Source of the DNA: Aquarana catesbeiana
Lineage: Eukaryota; Chordata; Amphibia; Anura; Ranidae
Direction of reading: 5' to 3'
DNA: 64,000 nucleotides
Assembly: GCF_042186555.1 (NCBI RefSeq)
Contig: NC_133324.1
Location: forward strand, 195,443,640-195,507,639
Part shown: piece by piece, positions 42,445 through 53,201 of the stretch
Layout of the letters: every line of letters begins with the position of its first letter
Position numbering within the stretch: the stretch's first letter is position 1
Translations under genes and position numbers: made by a program
Notes under the pieces: model-generated
Seen by the model: only the letters and a program-made list of their open reading frames with translations
What the model was told of the DNA's origin: nothing
The model's database searches: none

Positions 42445-44460
42445 TACCCATTGTAGAGCAGCTTCAGGTCTTCTGGGAAGGCTGTCCACAAAGTTTAGGC
42501 GTGTGGACCATTCTTCCAGAAGCACATTTGTGAGGTCAGACACTGATGTTGTAATAAGAATATTCCTGCGCTACCCAATTGGAAAAAGAAAAGAAAACAA
42601 AAACTCAGAAAAATAGTAAAAACGCACGTATGCGACTGGACAGCTGCATGCACTGAAGCAAGGGTCAGACATAAGCCCAAAATCAAACTGAGGTATAGGG
42701 AGGGAGGTGCTGCGCTAACCAGAAGAAAGCTGTAAATCTCTGTCTGTGGTCAATTAATAAAATGACATAAAATCGCATAATAAATCGCATAAATAAGTGT
42801 TGACACTAAAAAACATTCAAGTCTTAATAATCAGCATCATGTGTATGTGAAAAAAAGTGCATAAAAAATCCTTTTCAATTGGTATATACTAAATAACAAA
42901 AAATCGCATGTTAAATCGCATAAATAAGTGTTGACACTAAAAACATATAAATCTAGATAATCATGTGTTGGTGCACAAAGGGACATAAACACTACTTCAT
43001 GTGAATAATTCTAAATAAAAATACATAGAATGAATCAGAAATAACCATCAAAAACATATCCTTATAAATGGTGCAAAACGTACAAAGTGCCAGTGCTTAA
43101 AGGTGATCTAGATATCGCAAATAAAACACATCAGTCCAACGCAATATGGATAATAAATAATATAAATAAATGTCCCAATAATAGTGATATATTGAAGCCC
43201 CCCTGAAGAAGTCACGTGATCGGTGATGACACGCGTAGGGACGGAATAGGCTGTTTCACACAGAACGAGTTCGCTGCTCGTAGGAGAGAGGTTTGCTCTG
43301 CATTGTTTTTATGTGAGTACATCTACTTAAATATTTTTAATAAAGCATTACCTGGTTAATACATACTTCACTATCAAGTACCTTTGTCCTGCATATTCCT
43401 GTACATACATACCTGAGATGTGGAGGCTGAGCTAGGATCCGCGCTGGTCCAGGACCCCTGATAGGACCATAGCCACTTGTAATCAGCTGCCATTAGGATA
43501 ACCCAACACCGGCAAGCGTGGATATAGGGACACGATTGAGGCTCAGGACCTGGTGTTTTAGCTACAATTCATGCGGTTGACCTAGCACCGCTAGGTAAGG
43601 GGCCACTGCTTACATTAGTGTTTTATGCACGAAGAGGACACTGAGTGAATTGCATCCCAGACACCCCACTGTTGTTTTATTGAATACACCAGAACTTGCT
43701 TTTGCACCTTCAATGACTTTTACACTGGCACTTTAAGTTTGCTGCACTTACTGGCATGTCATTGGTCATTTGTTTCGCAGGCCAGCACAATATAATTTAT
43801 ATCACTATTATTAGGACATTTATTTATATTATTTATTATCCATATTGCGTTGGATTGATGTGTTTTATTTGAGATATCTAGACCACCTTTAAGCACTGGC
43901 ACTTTGTACGTTTTGCACCATTTATAAGGATATGTTTTTGATGGTTATTTCTGATTTATTCTATGTATTTTTACTTAGAGTTATTCACATGAAGTAGTGT
44001 TTATGTCCCTTTGTGCACCAACACATGATTATCTAGATTTATATGTTTTTAGTGTCAACACTTATTTATGCGATTTAACATGCAATTTTTTTGTTATTTA
44101 GTATATACCAATTGAAAAGGATTTTTTATGCACTTTTTTCACATACACATGATGCTGATTATTAAGACTTGAATGTTTTTTAGTGTCAACACTTATTTAT
44201 GCGATTTATTATGCGATTTTATGTCATTTTATTAATTGACCACAGACAGAGATTTACAGCTTTCTTCTGGTTAGCGCAGCACCTCCCCCCCTATACCTCA
44301 GGCACTGATGTTGGATGAGAAGGCCTGGCTCGCAGTCTCCGCTCTAATTCATCCCAAAGGTGTTCTATGAGGTTGAGGTCTGAACTCTGTGCAGGCCAGT
44401 CAAGTTCCTCCACCCCAACCTTGCTCATCCATGTTTTTATGGACCTTGCTTTATGTACTG
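42445..44460 (-). pseudogene. Tc1-like transposase 3' part, split by a foldback
   Basis: On the - strand, 44460-44303 encodes the stretch from AGCAAGGTCCAT through GGAACTTGACTGGCC, CTCAACCTCATAGAACACC and GAATTAGAGCGGAGACTGCG. Then 42550-42445 continues with CTCACAAATGTGCTTCTGGA and GGACAGCCTTCCCAGAAG. This is the conserved LDWPAQSPDLNPIEHLWDEL region of a second Tc1 family and its downstream end. The foldback insertion between the halves is flanked by a ~12-bp duplication, CACTGATGTTG. Confidence 0.82.
42689..44300. repeat. Large foldback element, ~500-bp arms
   Basis: The arms at 42689-43190 and 43799-44300 are inverted copies starting TGAGGTATAGGG.GGGAGGTG at the outer ends, with high similarity throughout. 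The central ~600 bp contains GAAGAAGTCACGTGATCGG and ACACGCGTAGGGACGG, a motif I associate with dispersed frog repeats. No transposase. The insertion also carries ~140 bp (42551-42688) outside the left arm. Confidence 0.88.
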
Positions 44461-44690
44461 GTCCAAATAATTTGGTGGAGGGGGGATTATGGTGTGGGGT
44501 TGTTTTTCAGGGGTTGGGCTTGGAGCCTTAGTTCCAGTAAAGGGAATGCTGAAGGTGTCAGCATACCAAGACATTTTGGACAATTCATTCTCCCAACTTT
44601 GTGGGAATAGTTTGGGGATAGCCCCATCCTGTGCCAATATGACTGCGCATCAGTGCACAAAGCAAGGTCCATAAAGACATGGACTTAGCA
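44461..44690 (+). pseudogene. Tc1-like transposase middle part, inverted relative to its neighbour
   Basis: The + strand carries GGTGGAGGGGGGATTATGGT, TTTTTCAGGGGTTGGGCTTG, CATACCAAGACATTTTGGAC and CATGACTGCGCATCAGTGCA, ending at AAGACATGGA. It encodes the GGGSIMVWGCFSG and H-D-CAPVH-A segments of the same Tc1 family as 42445-44460, but in opposite orientation. Both pieces carry AGCAAGGTCCATAAA, so the junction is a head-to-head rearrangement. Confidence 0.82.
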
Positions 44691-45394
44691 CGGGTGGTGG
44701 AAACTGAACTTCAAGTGCAAACATGTACATTATAATAGTAACTAAAACATATAAAATTAAATGTAACAATCTAAAAAATAAAAATTCCAAAGTGCTATAA
44801 TGGCGTAAACCTCCCAACTAAAAAGTTGTTGCACTTGAAGTTAATTTGTATTGTAATTATCTGTAGGGGGGTTTCCACCATCCCTGCTAAGTTTAAAAAA
44901 AATGTTTATGTCTTATTATCATTTTGATGTGTATTATATGTGAAATCACACATCATTGGAATTATTGCACTTGAAGTTAATTTGTCTTAAGGAGGGGTTT
45001 CCACTATCCCTGCTAAGTTTCATTTTATACAGTATGTCTTATTTTCAGTTTGATCTGTATTATAGAGACCAATACTCTGGTGATATTGAAGTTTATTAAG
45101 ATTTCCTTACATTGGAGGATTCCACCATTATTATTAAGTTATTGATCAGTAAGTTAGCTCTGCACTTTTTTTTTTTTTTTGGTGGTGTGGGGACACATAA
45201 CAGTGCTTAGCGGCAGGCCTTTTACTGACACTTTTTTTTTTTTACCTCCAGTAGTTTATTGTAAATAGTAGTGTGGTGATTAATAAATGTCAATAGATTT
45301 CAGTTGTGCCCCACCGGGCCGGCCCCCCATGGACAATGTGCCTTTCTGCTGAGTTCATCTCCCCATCCCTGCACTCAGTTCACGGATGGGCACT
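44691..45394. repeat. Spacer with a ~135-bp duplicated block
   Basis: TTGCACTTGAAGTTAATTTG through CTATCCCTGCTAAGTTT occurs at about 44830-44893 and 44966-45020. The rest is AT-rich, with T runs at 45168-45180 and 45232-45243. Confidence 0.6.
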
Positions 45395-46435
45395 TACAGG
45401 CAGCACTGATGGGCACTGATTGACAGCACTGATGGGCACTGTTTGGCAGCACTGATGGGTACTGACAGGCTACACTGATGGACACTGACAGGCAGCACTG
45501 ATGGGCACTGATAGGCAGAACTGATGGCCACTGATTGACAGCACTGATTGGCACTAATAGGCACCACTGATTGGTAGCACTGATGGTCACAGATTGGCAG
45601 CACTGATGGCCACTGATAGGCAGCACTGAGGGGCAGCACTAATGGGCACTGATAAGCACTGATGGGCAGCACTGATTGCCACTGATAGGACACACTAATT
45701 GACACTAATAGAAAGCACTGATTGGCAGCACTGATAGGCAACACTGATTGGCAATGATAGGTGGCACTGATTGGAGGCACTAATGGCACTGATAGGCCGC
45801 ACTAATTGGCACTGATAGGCAGCACTGATGGGCACTACTTGGCAGCACTGATGGGCAGCACTGATAGGCATCACTGATGGGCACTGATTGTCAGCACTGA
45901 TTGGTATTGATAGGCGGAACTGATAGGCAGCACTGACATCTACTGATAGGCAGCACTGACTGAACTGATAGATGGCACTGATTGGAAGCACTGATAGGCG
46001 GCACTGATACATAGTGCTGATTGGCACTGATAGGCAGCACTGATGGGCACTGATTGGCATTGATAGATGGCGCTGATTGTAAGCACTGATTGGTAGCACT
46101 GATGGGCACTGATAGGTGGCATTGGTTGGCACTGATAGGCGGCACTGATTGGCACTGATAGGCAGCACTGATTGGCACTTACAGGTGGCACTGGTAGGGT
46201 GCACTGATAGGCAGCACTGATTGGCACTAACAGGTGGCACTGATTGGAAGCACTGATTGGTACTGGCAGGTGGCACTGATTGGCACTGACAGGTGTCACT
46301 GATTGGCACTGATTGGAAGCACTAATTGGCACTGACAGGTGTCATTGATTGGCACTGGCAGGTGGCACTGATTGGAAGCACAGATTGGCACTGGCAGGTG
46401 GCACTGATTGGCACTGGCAGGTGGCACTGACTGGG
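45395..46435. repeat. ~1-kb minisatellite (GGCAGCACTGATGGGCACTG type)
   Basis: Dozens of variable short units (CACTGATAGG, CAGCACTGATTGG) arranged in higher-order pairs of about 27-33 bp. Several long frames are open through it on the - strand (QCCLSVPISA-type). These are repeat artefacts, not proteins. Confidence 0.95.
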
Positions 46436-46948
46436 GGAGAGGGGGAGTTTCACATTGAGCAGATCATGAGGCTTGTAAAAACTTGTGAAACTGTCATGTA
46501 ATGTAAGTGCATGCAAGGAGAGAGAGGAGCTGTCACAATTCAGCGGTGATGTCAGGGATGGGCAGGATGACCGAACAGCTATCTAAACACCAGCCAATGA
46601 TTGAGCTGCTTAATAAAGGGGGCGGAGCCACATACACGTTGCTGCCAGCCCAGACCCCATCCCATTGGCTTATGTTTGAGAGTCGATCGGTCCCGCCCAT
46701 CCCCGACATCACGGCTAAATTTTGACAGCTCCTCTCTCCTCCTGCATACTGTTATATTACATGACAGTTTCACACTCTGAGTGAATCTTACGAGCCTCAC
46801 AATCTGCTTAATGTGATACTGTCTCACAGGCAGCGTGGGATACTCACTGGTTGGATGCAGCATTTCACAGCAGCCCAGGCAAATCTCGGGACACTAACAC
46901 ACAGGGTGATTAGGGTGTACCCAGGCACACTCAGTACACCCCAGCTAT
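46436..46948. other. Remainder of the hAT element; no gene
   Basis: Non-coding sequence with a duplicated motif: CACATTGAGCAGATCATGAGG (46451) and the complement-like AGCCTCACAATCTGCTTAATG (46793) flank a 350-bp middle, making a weak foldback. Confidence 0.5.
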
Positions 46949-47697
46949 GTAGCCAGTTACTAACTTCAGCTTGTTCAATTAAGCTTTGACAAGAAACCCT
47001 GGAAGCTGATTGGTTTCCTTGCAGAGCTGCACCAGATTTTGCACTCTCCAGTTTTAGTAAATCAACCCCACTGTGTTGGATGAAATGCAGTTTAAACAAA
47101 GCCTTAGCAAAGTAAATGTTTGCTTAGTAAGTACATAAAGTGAAGTATTGTTAAAGTGGTTGTAAACATTTATATACCCAGTAAAGTGACTAGCCTCAGG
47201 AGAGATATGAAAAAGATGAAACAGGTTCTCCTGCATAAATTGTACCTGCAGCCAATTCTCCTCTACATCCATTTTTTTTTTTGACAGTAAGAGTTTTTTA
47301 TTTATTCAGAAATCATAAGAATACAAAACAGCAATAGCATAAACCGTACAGTATTTGCCATCAGATTACATCACTGTAGAGTGTAGCTATTACCAGGCAG
47401 CATTGAGGTCGGGGTATCCAAGGGTGGAAGGCTGCCTGTAATGTGAGACTATATCCACAGTTAGTTACAAGTAACCAATAAAACAGTACAAAAAGAGGGG
47501 TGTGTATATTCTATAGAGCGGACGGTAGTCCTAGATTGACCCAAGATTAATCCTAACATTCCACTGCTGGATGTATGAAGAATGGGAAGTACTTTCAGCC
47601 GGGGGGCAGGGGGGGGGGGAGGAGGGGGTGATGACTCCCAGCTTCCTATTAGCTAGTATATACAATACAATCACATTTGCTTATAATAGGAGTTAAG

Positions 47698-50625
47698 TCA
47701 AGCGTCAGACCAATGTGACCATATTTTTTCAAATTTCGCGGGGCAGTTCCTACTTTCATATGTGATCTTATATAATGGAAGGACTTTATTAATTGTACTT
47801 CTCCATGAGGCTACTGTAGGGAGATCTGTACCCTTCCATCTCAACAGGATTTCTCTCCTAGCATAGTAAAGGGCAAAAATCAAACATAGTTTAGTATAAC
47901 GGTCACCCTCCACGTCCCCAAGGTAACTGAGCAAAAAGACAAGAGGGTCCAGTGTCAACGTGACGCCGCATATGTCTGTCAATACATCCGCCACCCCTCT
48001 CCAGTAAGGTTGGATCTTGTTGCAAGTCCAGACCATGTGGAAGAAGGAACCCCTCTCAGTGGAGCATCTCGTGCAAAGTGGGCTAAGAGAGGGGTAGATG
48101 GATGCCAACCTTTGTGGGGTATAGTAAGCCCTATGTAAAAATTTTAGTTGGACAAAACGGTCTCTAGAGGCTATCATAGAGGAAATGAATGTAGAGACGC
48201 ACTCCTCCCATGTGTCTTCGTCTAGGTTGGGAATATCTGTCCTCCATTTGGCCAGCAATTGTGAAGTGTCCGTGTCAAGGGCTACTGTGAGATACATGTA
48301 GAGGGTGGAGAGTGGTTTGAGCAGGAGCTCCGAAGTGAGGAGTCTCTCGATAGAATCTGAATTTAAAGTGATTGGGGCAGGGAAGTGGGCGGTGAGGGCA
48401 TGCCGGAGCTGCCAATATCTAAATTGAAAAGAACAGGGGAGTTTAAATGCTTGTCTTAATTCTAGGAATGTTAGGATCTTACCACCTGGCATTACTTGCT
48501 TGAGGGTAACGATACCCCTCATTGCCCACGCCGCCGGATCAGGTATTGTATTTAGGTGGGGAAGAAGAGGATTACCCCATAGGGGAGTGTGAGGGGAGAC
48601 CACCAAGGGATCCCGGTGGGCTGCCCGGGAACATTGCCAAACCCGAATCGTGGTCTTCATAGGGACCGTGACACCAGGGTGTGCTTTACACCCCCTGAAG
48701 ACTAAGTTAGAAAGGGCTGCATATGAACCAAGTATTGCTGCCTCTAGGGTGACTGCTGGATTCTGTCTGGGCTGGGAGAACCACCAGCGGACGGTAACCA
48801 AGACCGCCGCCCAGTAGTATATAAGGAAGTTCGGTAGGGCCAGACCACCGCCAGAGAGGGGAAGATAGAGGGTCCGCCTGGCCACTCTCGGAGGTCTCCC
48901 AGCCCAGACAAAATCGCTCACAATACTGTCCAGTCTTCGGAACACTGACCGGGGAATATGGACAGGGGCGTGACGAAAGAAATATAACAATTTAGGTAAA
49001 TACACCATTTTGATTAAATTCCCTCTACCCACTGGCGTAAGAGGAAGTTTACGCCAAGTGGTGCACTGGTTGGTAAGTTTGTCCAAGACCGGAAGTACAT
49101 TACGGTCCAGGTAACTGTCCAAGGACAAGGCTACCTTTACGCCCAAATATGTGAACTCTTCGACCCATCGGAGGGGGGTTTGGCTATCAATACGAGGCAT
49201 GAATGGGTGAAGTGGGAAAAGGACTGATTTGTCCCAGTTGATACGGACTCCTGAAAAACGGCTGAAAGTATCAAACTGAGACAAGGCAGCCCTCAGGGAA
49301 TAAGAGGCATCAGCCAAATAGAGGAGGGAGTCATCGGCATAAAGGGACAATTTCTCCTCTAACGGGCCTACTTTAATGCCCTTAATAGATCGATCTTTTC
49401 TAATATGAGCCGTCAAGGGCTCCAGGGCCAAGGCAAATAATGCCGGGGACAGGGGACAGCCCTGCCGGGTCCCCCTCTCCAGAAGGAAGGGCTCCGACAG
49501 GGTACTACCCGTGCGTATGCGAGCCCTAGGCTGCGCATACAACATCTGAATCCATGTGAGGAAGACTGGGCCAAAGCCAAATCTGGAGAGGACCCTCCAC
49601 AGGTAGCCCCACTCGACCGAGTCAAAGGCTTTCTCTGCGTCGAGTGAGGCCACCACCCCAGGATTCCCCGGATCAGCCACCGCGATGTGAGTGTGTAGTC
49701 TACGTATATTTATATCTGTGCCTCTTCCAGGCATGAACCCTGTTTGGTCTGGATGTGTTAGGGCAGTAACAACTTTGTTTAAGCGGTTGGCTAGGATTTT
49801 GGCAAGGACCTTTGCGTCAACATTTAGGAGAGAGATAGGGCGGTAGGATGCACAGAGGGTAGGGTCCTTCCCTGGCTTGGGGATGAGTACTATAACCGCC
49901 TCATTCATCGAGGCCGGGAGGGTCCCAGTTTTTAAAGCTGAGGCAAAGACCGTCTGCAATCTAGGGGTTATCTCTTCCATGTAAATCTTATAGAACTCCA
50001 CCGGGAATCCGTCCGGACCCGGGGTCTTCCCTGTCTGCATCATTTTGAGGGCTTTTTGTATCTCCTCTAATTGAATGGGGGCGTCTAGTGTGTTTGTTGT
50101 AGAGTGTGTAAGGACTGGGATGTCAATGTCCTCCAAGTAGTCAGTAAGGTCTTGTTGGTCATACATTACTCGTGAGCTATATAATTGCTGGTAATAATTG
50201 GTGAAGCATCGATTCATTTCCGCTGGGGAAGAGTGAAGTGTCCCGTCTCGGTCACGAATCTGCGCTATCGCCGTTACCCCAGATTGTTCCCTGGACAGCC
50301 AGGCCAAAAGACGACCTGTCTTTTCCCCCTGTTCGAATATGCGCTGGGAATGGTATAAAAGCTTTTTTTGTGTCAGGGAGGTCTGTAGCAGTAGGGTTTG
50401 TTGGGTAAGAGATTGGAGTATTATGTAGTCTCGTGGGTCTCGGGAACGGACATATAGGGCCTCCTGTCTGATCGCCTCAGCCCCTAGTCTGGTAAGCTCC
50501 GCCCTACGAAGTCTCCTCACCTTGGCAATAATGCATTGGTATTGCCCCCTTGATGAGGCCTTAAAGGCTTCCCAAACAATATTGTCAGAGGCTGTTCCTG
50601 GGTTGACTTCCCAAAATTGCTGCAC
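47698..50625 (-). pseudogene. L1 ORF2 reverse transcriptase and C-terminal Cys region, long open frame
   Basis: A 975-codon uninterrupted frame. The RT motifs appear in order: GKTPGPDGFPVEFYK (about residues 200-214), VIVLIPKPGKDPTLCASYRP, SLDAEKAFDSVEWGYLW (first catalytic Asp), GTRQGCPLSPALFALALEP and LSLYADDSLLYLAD (catalytic pair near 49329-49340). The C-terminus has a zinc-knuckle-like CTRCSTERGSFFHMVWTC (C-x2-C-x7-H-x4-C) followed by a W-rich segment ending WSHWSDA. Apart from the frameshift to the endonuclease frame, the domain looks intact. I cannot tell whether the frameshift is real or a sequencing error. Confidence 0.93.
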
Positions 50626-50644
50626 CGTTTCCCGAAACTGAGAG

Positions 50645-51406
50645 TCAACATCTACATCTACAGAACCTGGACAACTGCCAGAGTCTATCCGATGGATCCG
50701 CTGTCAGTTCCAGGGATAGCAACAGCGGGGCGTGGTCCGAGATCCCCCGCGGAAGTATGCTGATGTCCCGAACTCTAGGGAGGACAGGGGCCGCGACGTA
50801 GGCCAGGTCTATGCGAGAGAAGGATCTATGTGTGGCAGAATGGCAAGTAAAGGCCTTGGCTTGAGGGTTCTTCCACCTCCATACATCCACCAGGCCATAT
50901 GTGTCAGCCCAGTCTGCCAGGTCGCGGCGAGTGGTGTCCCCCACTGTGCTCCTGTCCAACCCAGAGTCCGGAACAAGGTTAAAATCACCCATCAACACAA
51001 CGTTGTCCGGGGGGAAACGAGCCAGCACTCCAGAGATCAAATTGAGGATTCTGAAGGAGGCCGGGGGAGGCAGATATACCCCTACCAGTACCCATGGTAA
51101 GTCATATATCAAGGCATGTATTAATACATAACTCCCATCAGGATCTAGGACTAAATCAAGGAGCTTAAAAGGGAGAGTTTTCAGGACCAAAATACTAACC
51201 CCTCTTGCAAAGTTGGAATAAGTAGAGTGGTAGTGATGACCCACCCACGGTTTTTTCAAGCTAAGAGTTTTGCTACCAATCAGATGTGTCTCCTGTAACA
51301 CACAGACATGAGGATTATGCTTCTTTATAAATTGAAACACTAAAGAGCGCTTCAGTGGAGAGTTTAAGCCACGTGTGTTCCAGGAGAGGATATCTAGGTT
51401 AGTCAT
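50645..51406 (-). pseudogene. L1 ORF2 N-terminal endonuclease domain
   Basis: An open 253-codon frame starts MTNLDILSWNTRGLNSPLKR. It shows the apurinic-like endonuclease motifs in order: LSWNTRG, VCVLQETHL (metal-binding Glu), VLMGDFNLVPDSGLD, FSRIDLAYVA and ISDHAPLLLSLEL (catalytic SDH). All expected active-site residues are visible. The frame ends at 50645; the reading then shifts by one base into the reverse transcriptase frame (overlap near 50640-50690), so as sequenced the two domains are not fused. Confidence 0.92.
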
Positions 51407-52323
51407 GTATACATCTCATTTATAGGAAAAACAGGATACAGCTTATATACCCCTCCTGATTCACCACAAGCCGTCACAGGGAATGCCCGAGGCGAACCAG
51501 AACCTGTCATTACTTTAAGTAAAAAGAGCAAACACAGTACTGTCAAAAAATATAAACCAAAAACAAAAACAAAAACGAAAAACTGGGAGCCAGGAACACG
51601 GCTCAATATCCCGAAACCTCCCCCCCGCCCCACCCGACCCCCAAAAATGGAGGCAGGTCTGCATCCCAAAACTTGCTTCAGCCCGAAGGCTGATCATGGA
51701 GGCAGTGAACTAGAGGCAACCAACCTCTGTGAATCAAAGAAAAATAAGTGTACTTTGAGTTCCGGTAAGGAGAAAAAATGGTGTGGATCACCCGCAGCCC
51801 CGGGGGCACAAAACTTGCATTGGTCCATGAGAACCCCCGACCCCAGCCGGGATCGAGGCCGTGCCGGAGAAATTGGCAGGGGAAGTATGAGGGAGGGGGG
51901 GATGCTACAAGAGAGGTATCCATATAGACTGGGACCGGTCCCATTAAGGATAAAGTGCCATGTCCACATCCGTAATGGCATCTCAGCATAAATAAAGGTT
52001 CCCATCTTATCTTCCGTGATAGACAGCATCAATGAGGGAAGTCCGTTCGGGAGTAAAGTTCAGGGTTCAGATCAGATGTCTTATCTGCTTCCATGCTGGG
52101 AATTGAAGATACTGGTGTGCCAATGGGTATGCTCTTAAGGGGGGGGAAGCATGGGTCAGTTCCAAAGACAAAGAACCAGAGGGAGTGTTGAGCAACTAGC
52201 CCACGCTAGCCATTGATGATATGAGAGGGGTCCGCAGAGGCACCCAAAGGATCAGACCCTCCCCTCCAGAAACAAATCCCCCGCAACATCTCCAGCAGTG
52301 TACTCACAGTTTCCCAGAGGGAG

Positions 52324-53046
52324 TCATCTTTGGATGTTGTCAGCCCACGCGGCTGCTTCTCTGGGAGAGGTGAAAAAGTGCACTTTTTCACCGTCCTGCA
52401 CTCTGAGTTTGGCAGGGAATAGCATGTTATATTTGATCCCTTTCTCTCGGAGCATGGCACGGAATGTGCGCGGCGGCACTCCCTGCGGGCCTCGGCTGGC
52501 AGGCATTCGATGGGCGCGTTCGATAGAGAAGTGCGGGGAAAATTGTGCTTTCGGTAGTAAGGTTGGGAGTAATTTCGCCATAAAGCCGACTGGATCCGTC
52601 CCCTCTGCGCCTTCCGGGAGGCCGAGAACCCGGAGATTATTCCTCCGGTTCCGGTTCTCGGCCTACTCGGCCCTAAATTCAAGTGCTTTAACCTTCGATT
52701 TCAGGATCTGAATGTCCTCATGGTGTTCTCTTTGCACATCTTCCGTAGTGGAGATCCGCCGTTCCGCCTCGCCCACTCGCTCCCTAAACCGATCCATGTC
52801 ACGTCGGATGAGGGCAGTTTCCTCCTGGACATGATCTATCTTGATGGTGAGAGTGCACTGGCAGGTGGAGATAGCGTGCATCAGAGCCTCGAATGCCTGG
52901 GATCCAGCCTGGATCGCGCCATCCGGCGGGGCAGAGGTCTGTGTCTCCATGTTACAGGCCTTAGGAGGGGAAGGCCCAAACTTCGGCGGCGTTCTTGTAT
53001 ACTCAGGAGCTCGCGATTTCTGTGCTCCTTTTTTGTATCTGCGCAT
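52324..53046 (-). pseudogene. L1 ORF1 protein (coiled coil + RRM), one internal stop
   Basis: The best start is the Met at 53046 (MRRYKKGAQKSRAPEYTRTP); the upstream frame runs out of the element into the flank. Residues about 45-125 form a coiled coil (FEALMHAISTCQCTLTIKID, ERVGEAERRISTTEDVQRE, ILKSKVKALEFRAE). A TAG at 52663-52665 interrupts; the same frame then gives NRRNNLRVLGLPEGAEG (an RRM-like RNA-binding fold) and FSIERAHRMPASRGPQG, ending FTSPREAAAWADNIQR at 52324. ORF1p in this clade is an RNA-binding trimeric chaperone. A single point change explains the stop. Confidence 0.82.
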
Positions 53047-53201
53047 TCCCTGAGCCACCGGGGGTTTCTGGTGATATATGGCAGGGAGTTGGATGCAAAA
53101 TCCACACCAGGATGTTAGAAGGAGATAAGTCCGGAGTGGGAGCTCTGGTACTAGACGTCCGCTCCCAGCGCCATCTTGGACACGCCCCCCTACATCCATT
53201 T

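Larger units (their letters stand above)
42119..46949. mobile_element. hAT-type MITE with large internal insertions
   Basis: It is flanked by a perfect 8-bp duplication, TAGCCAGT, at 42111-42118 and 46950-46957. The ends CATAGCCGTGCGCAGCC and CACCCCAGCTATG are related to the 442-bp copy at 39887-40328. Within it lie a TA microsatellite, a GGGCTTTTTTTCAGGGGG hAT fragment (about 42228-42412), Tc1 fragments, a foldback and a ~1-kb minisatellite. Confidence 0.82.
42073..47070. mobile_element. Outer MITE of a second nest (TGGGGTTCATTTACCAAAACT)
   Basis: The left end is GGGGTTCATTTACCAAAACTG (about 42073) and the complementary right end CCAGTTTTAGTAAATCAACCCC (about 47048-47070). All sequence from 42119 to 46949 is inserted into it. 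The MITE itself is only about 170 bp. A piece of the same family lies at 28780-28846. Confidence 0.72.
47275..53190 (-). mobile_element. Full-length L1-clade LINE with target duplication and poly-A
   Basis: The 5' end on the - strand (53190) reads GGGGGGCGTGTCCAAGATGG; the 3' end is a poly-A tail (T run at 47273-47283). The target duplication CTACATCCATTT (47263-47274) recurs as TACATCCATTT at 53191-53201. ORF1 and ORF2 are both present in order. Only one nonsense codon in ORF1 and one frameshift in ORF2 were seen, so this copy is relatively young. CAAGATGG at the 5' end resembles a YY1 site as in mammalian L1 promoters. It is inserted in a MITE-like repeat (AAAGTGGTTGTAAACATTT at about 47153). 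Confidence 0.92.

Noticed and set aside
45375..46332. Several - strand frames with QSVLPISA repeats
   Set aside because: They are translations of the 1-kb minisatellite, open in three overlapping frames, with no start context or domain.
51515..52032. Short - and + strand frames between the two L1 ORFs
   Set aside because: They overlap one another on both strands and have no known domain. I kept the region as an L1 spacer.
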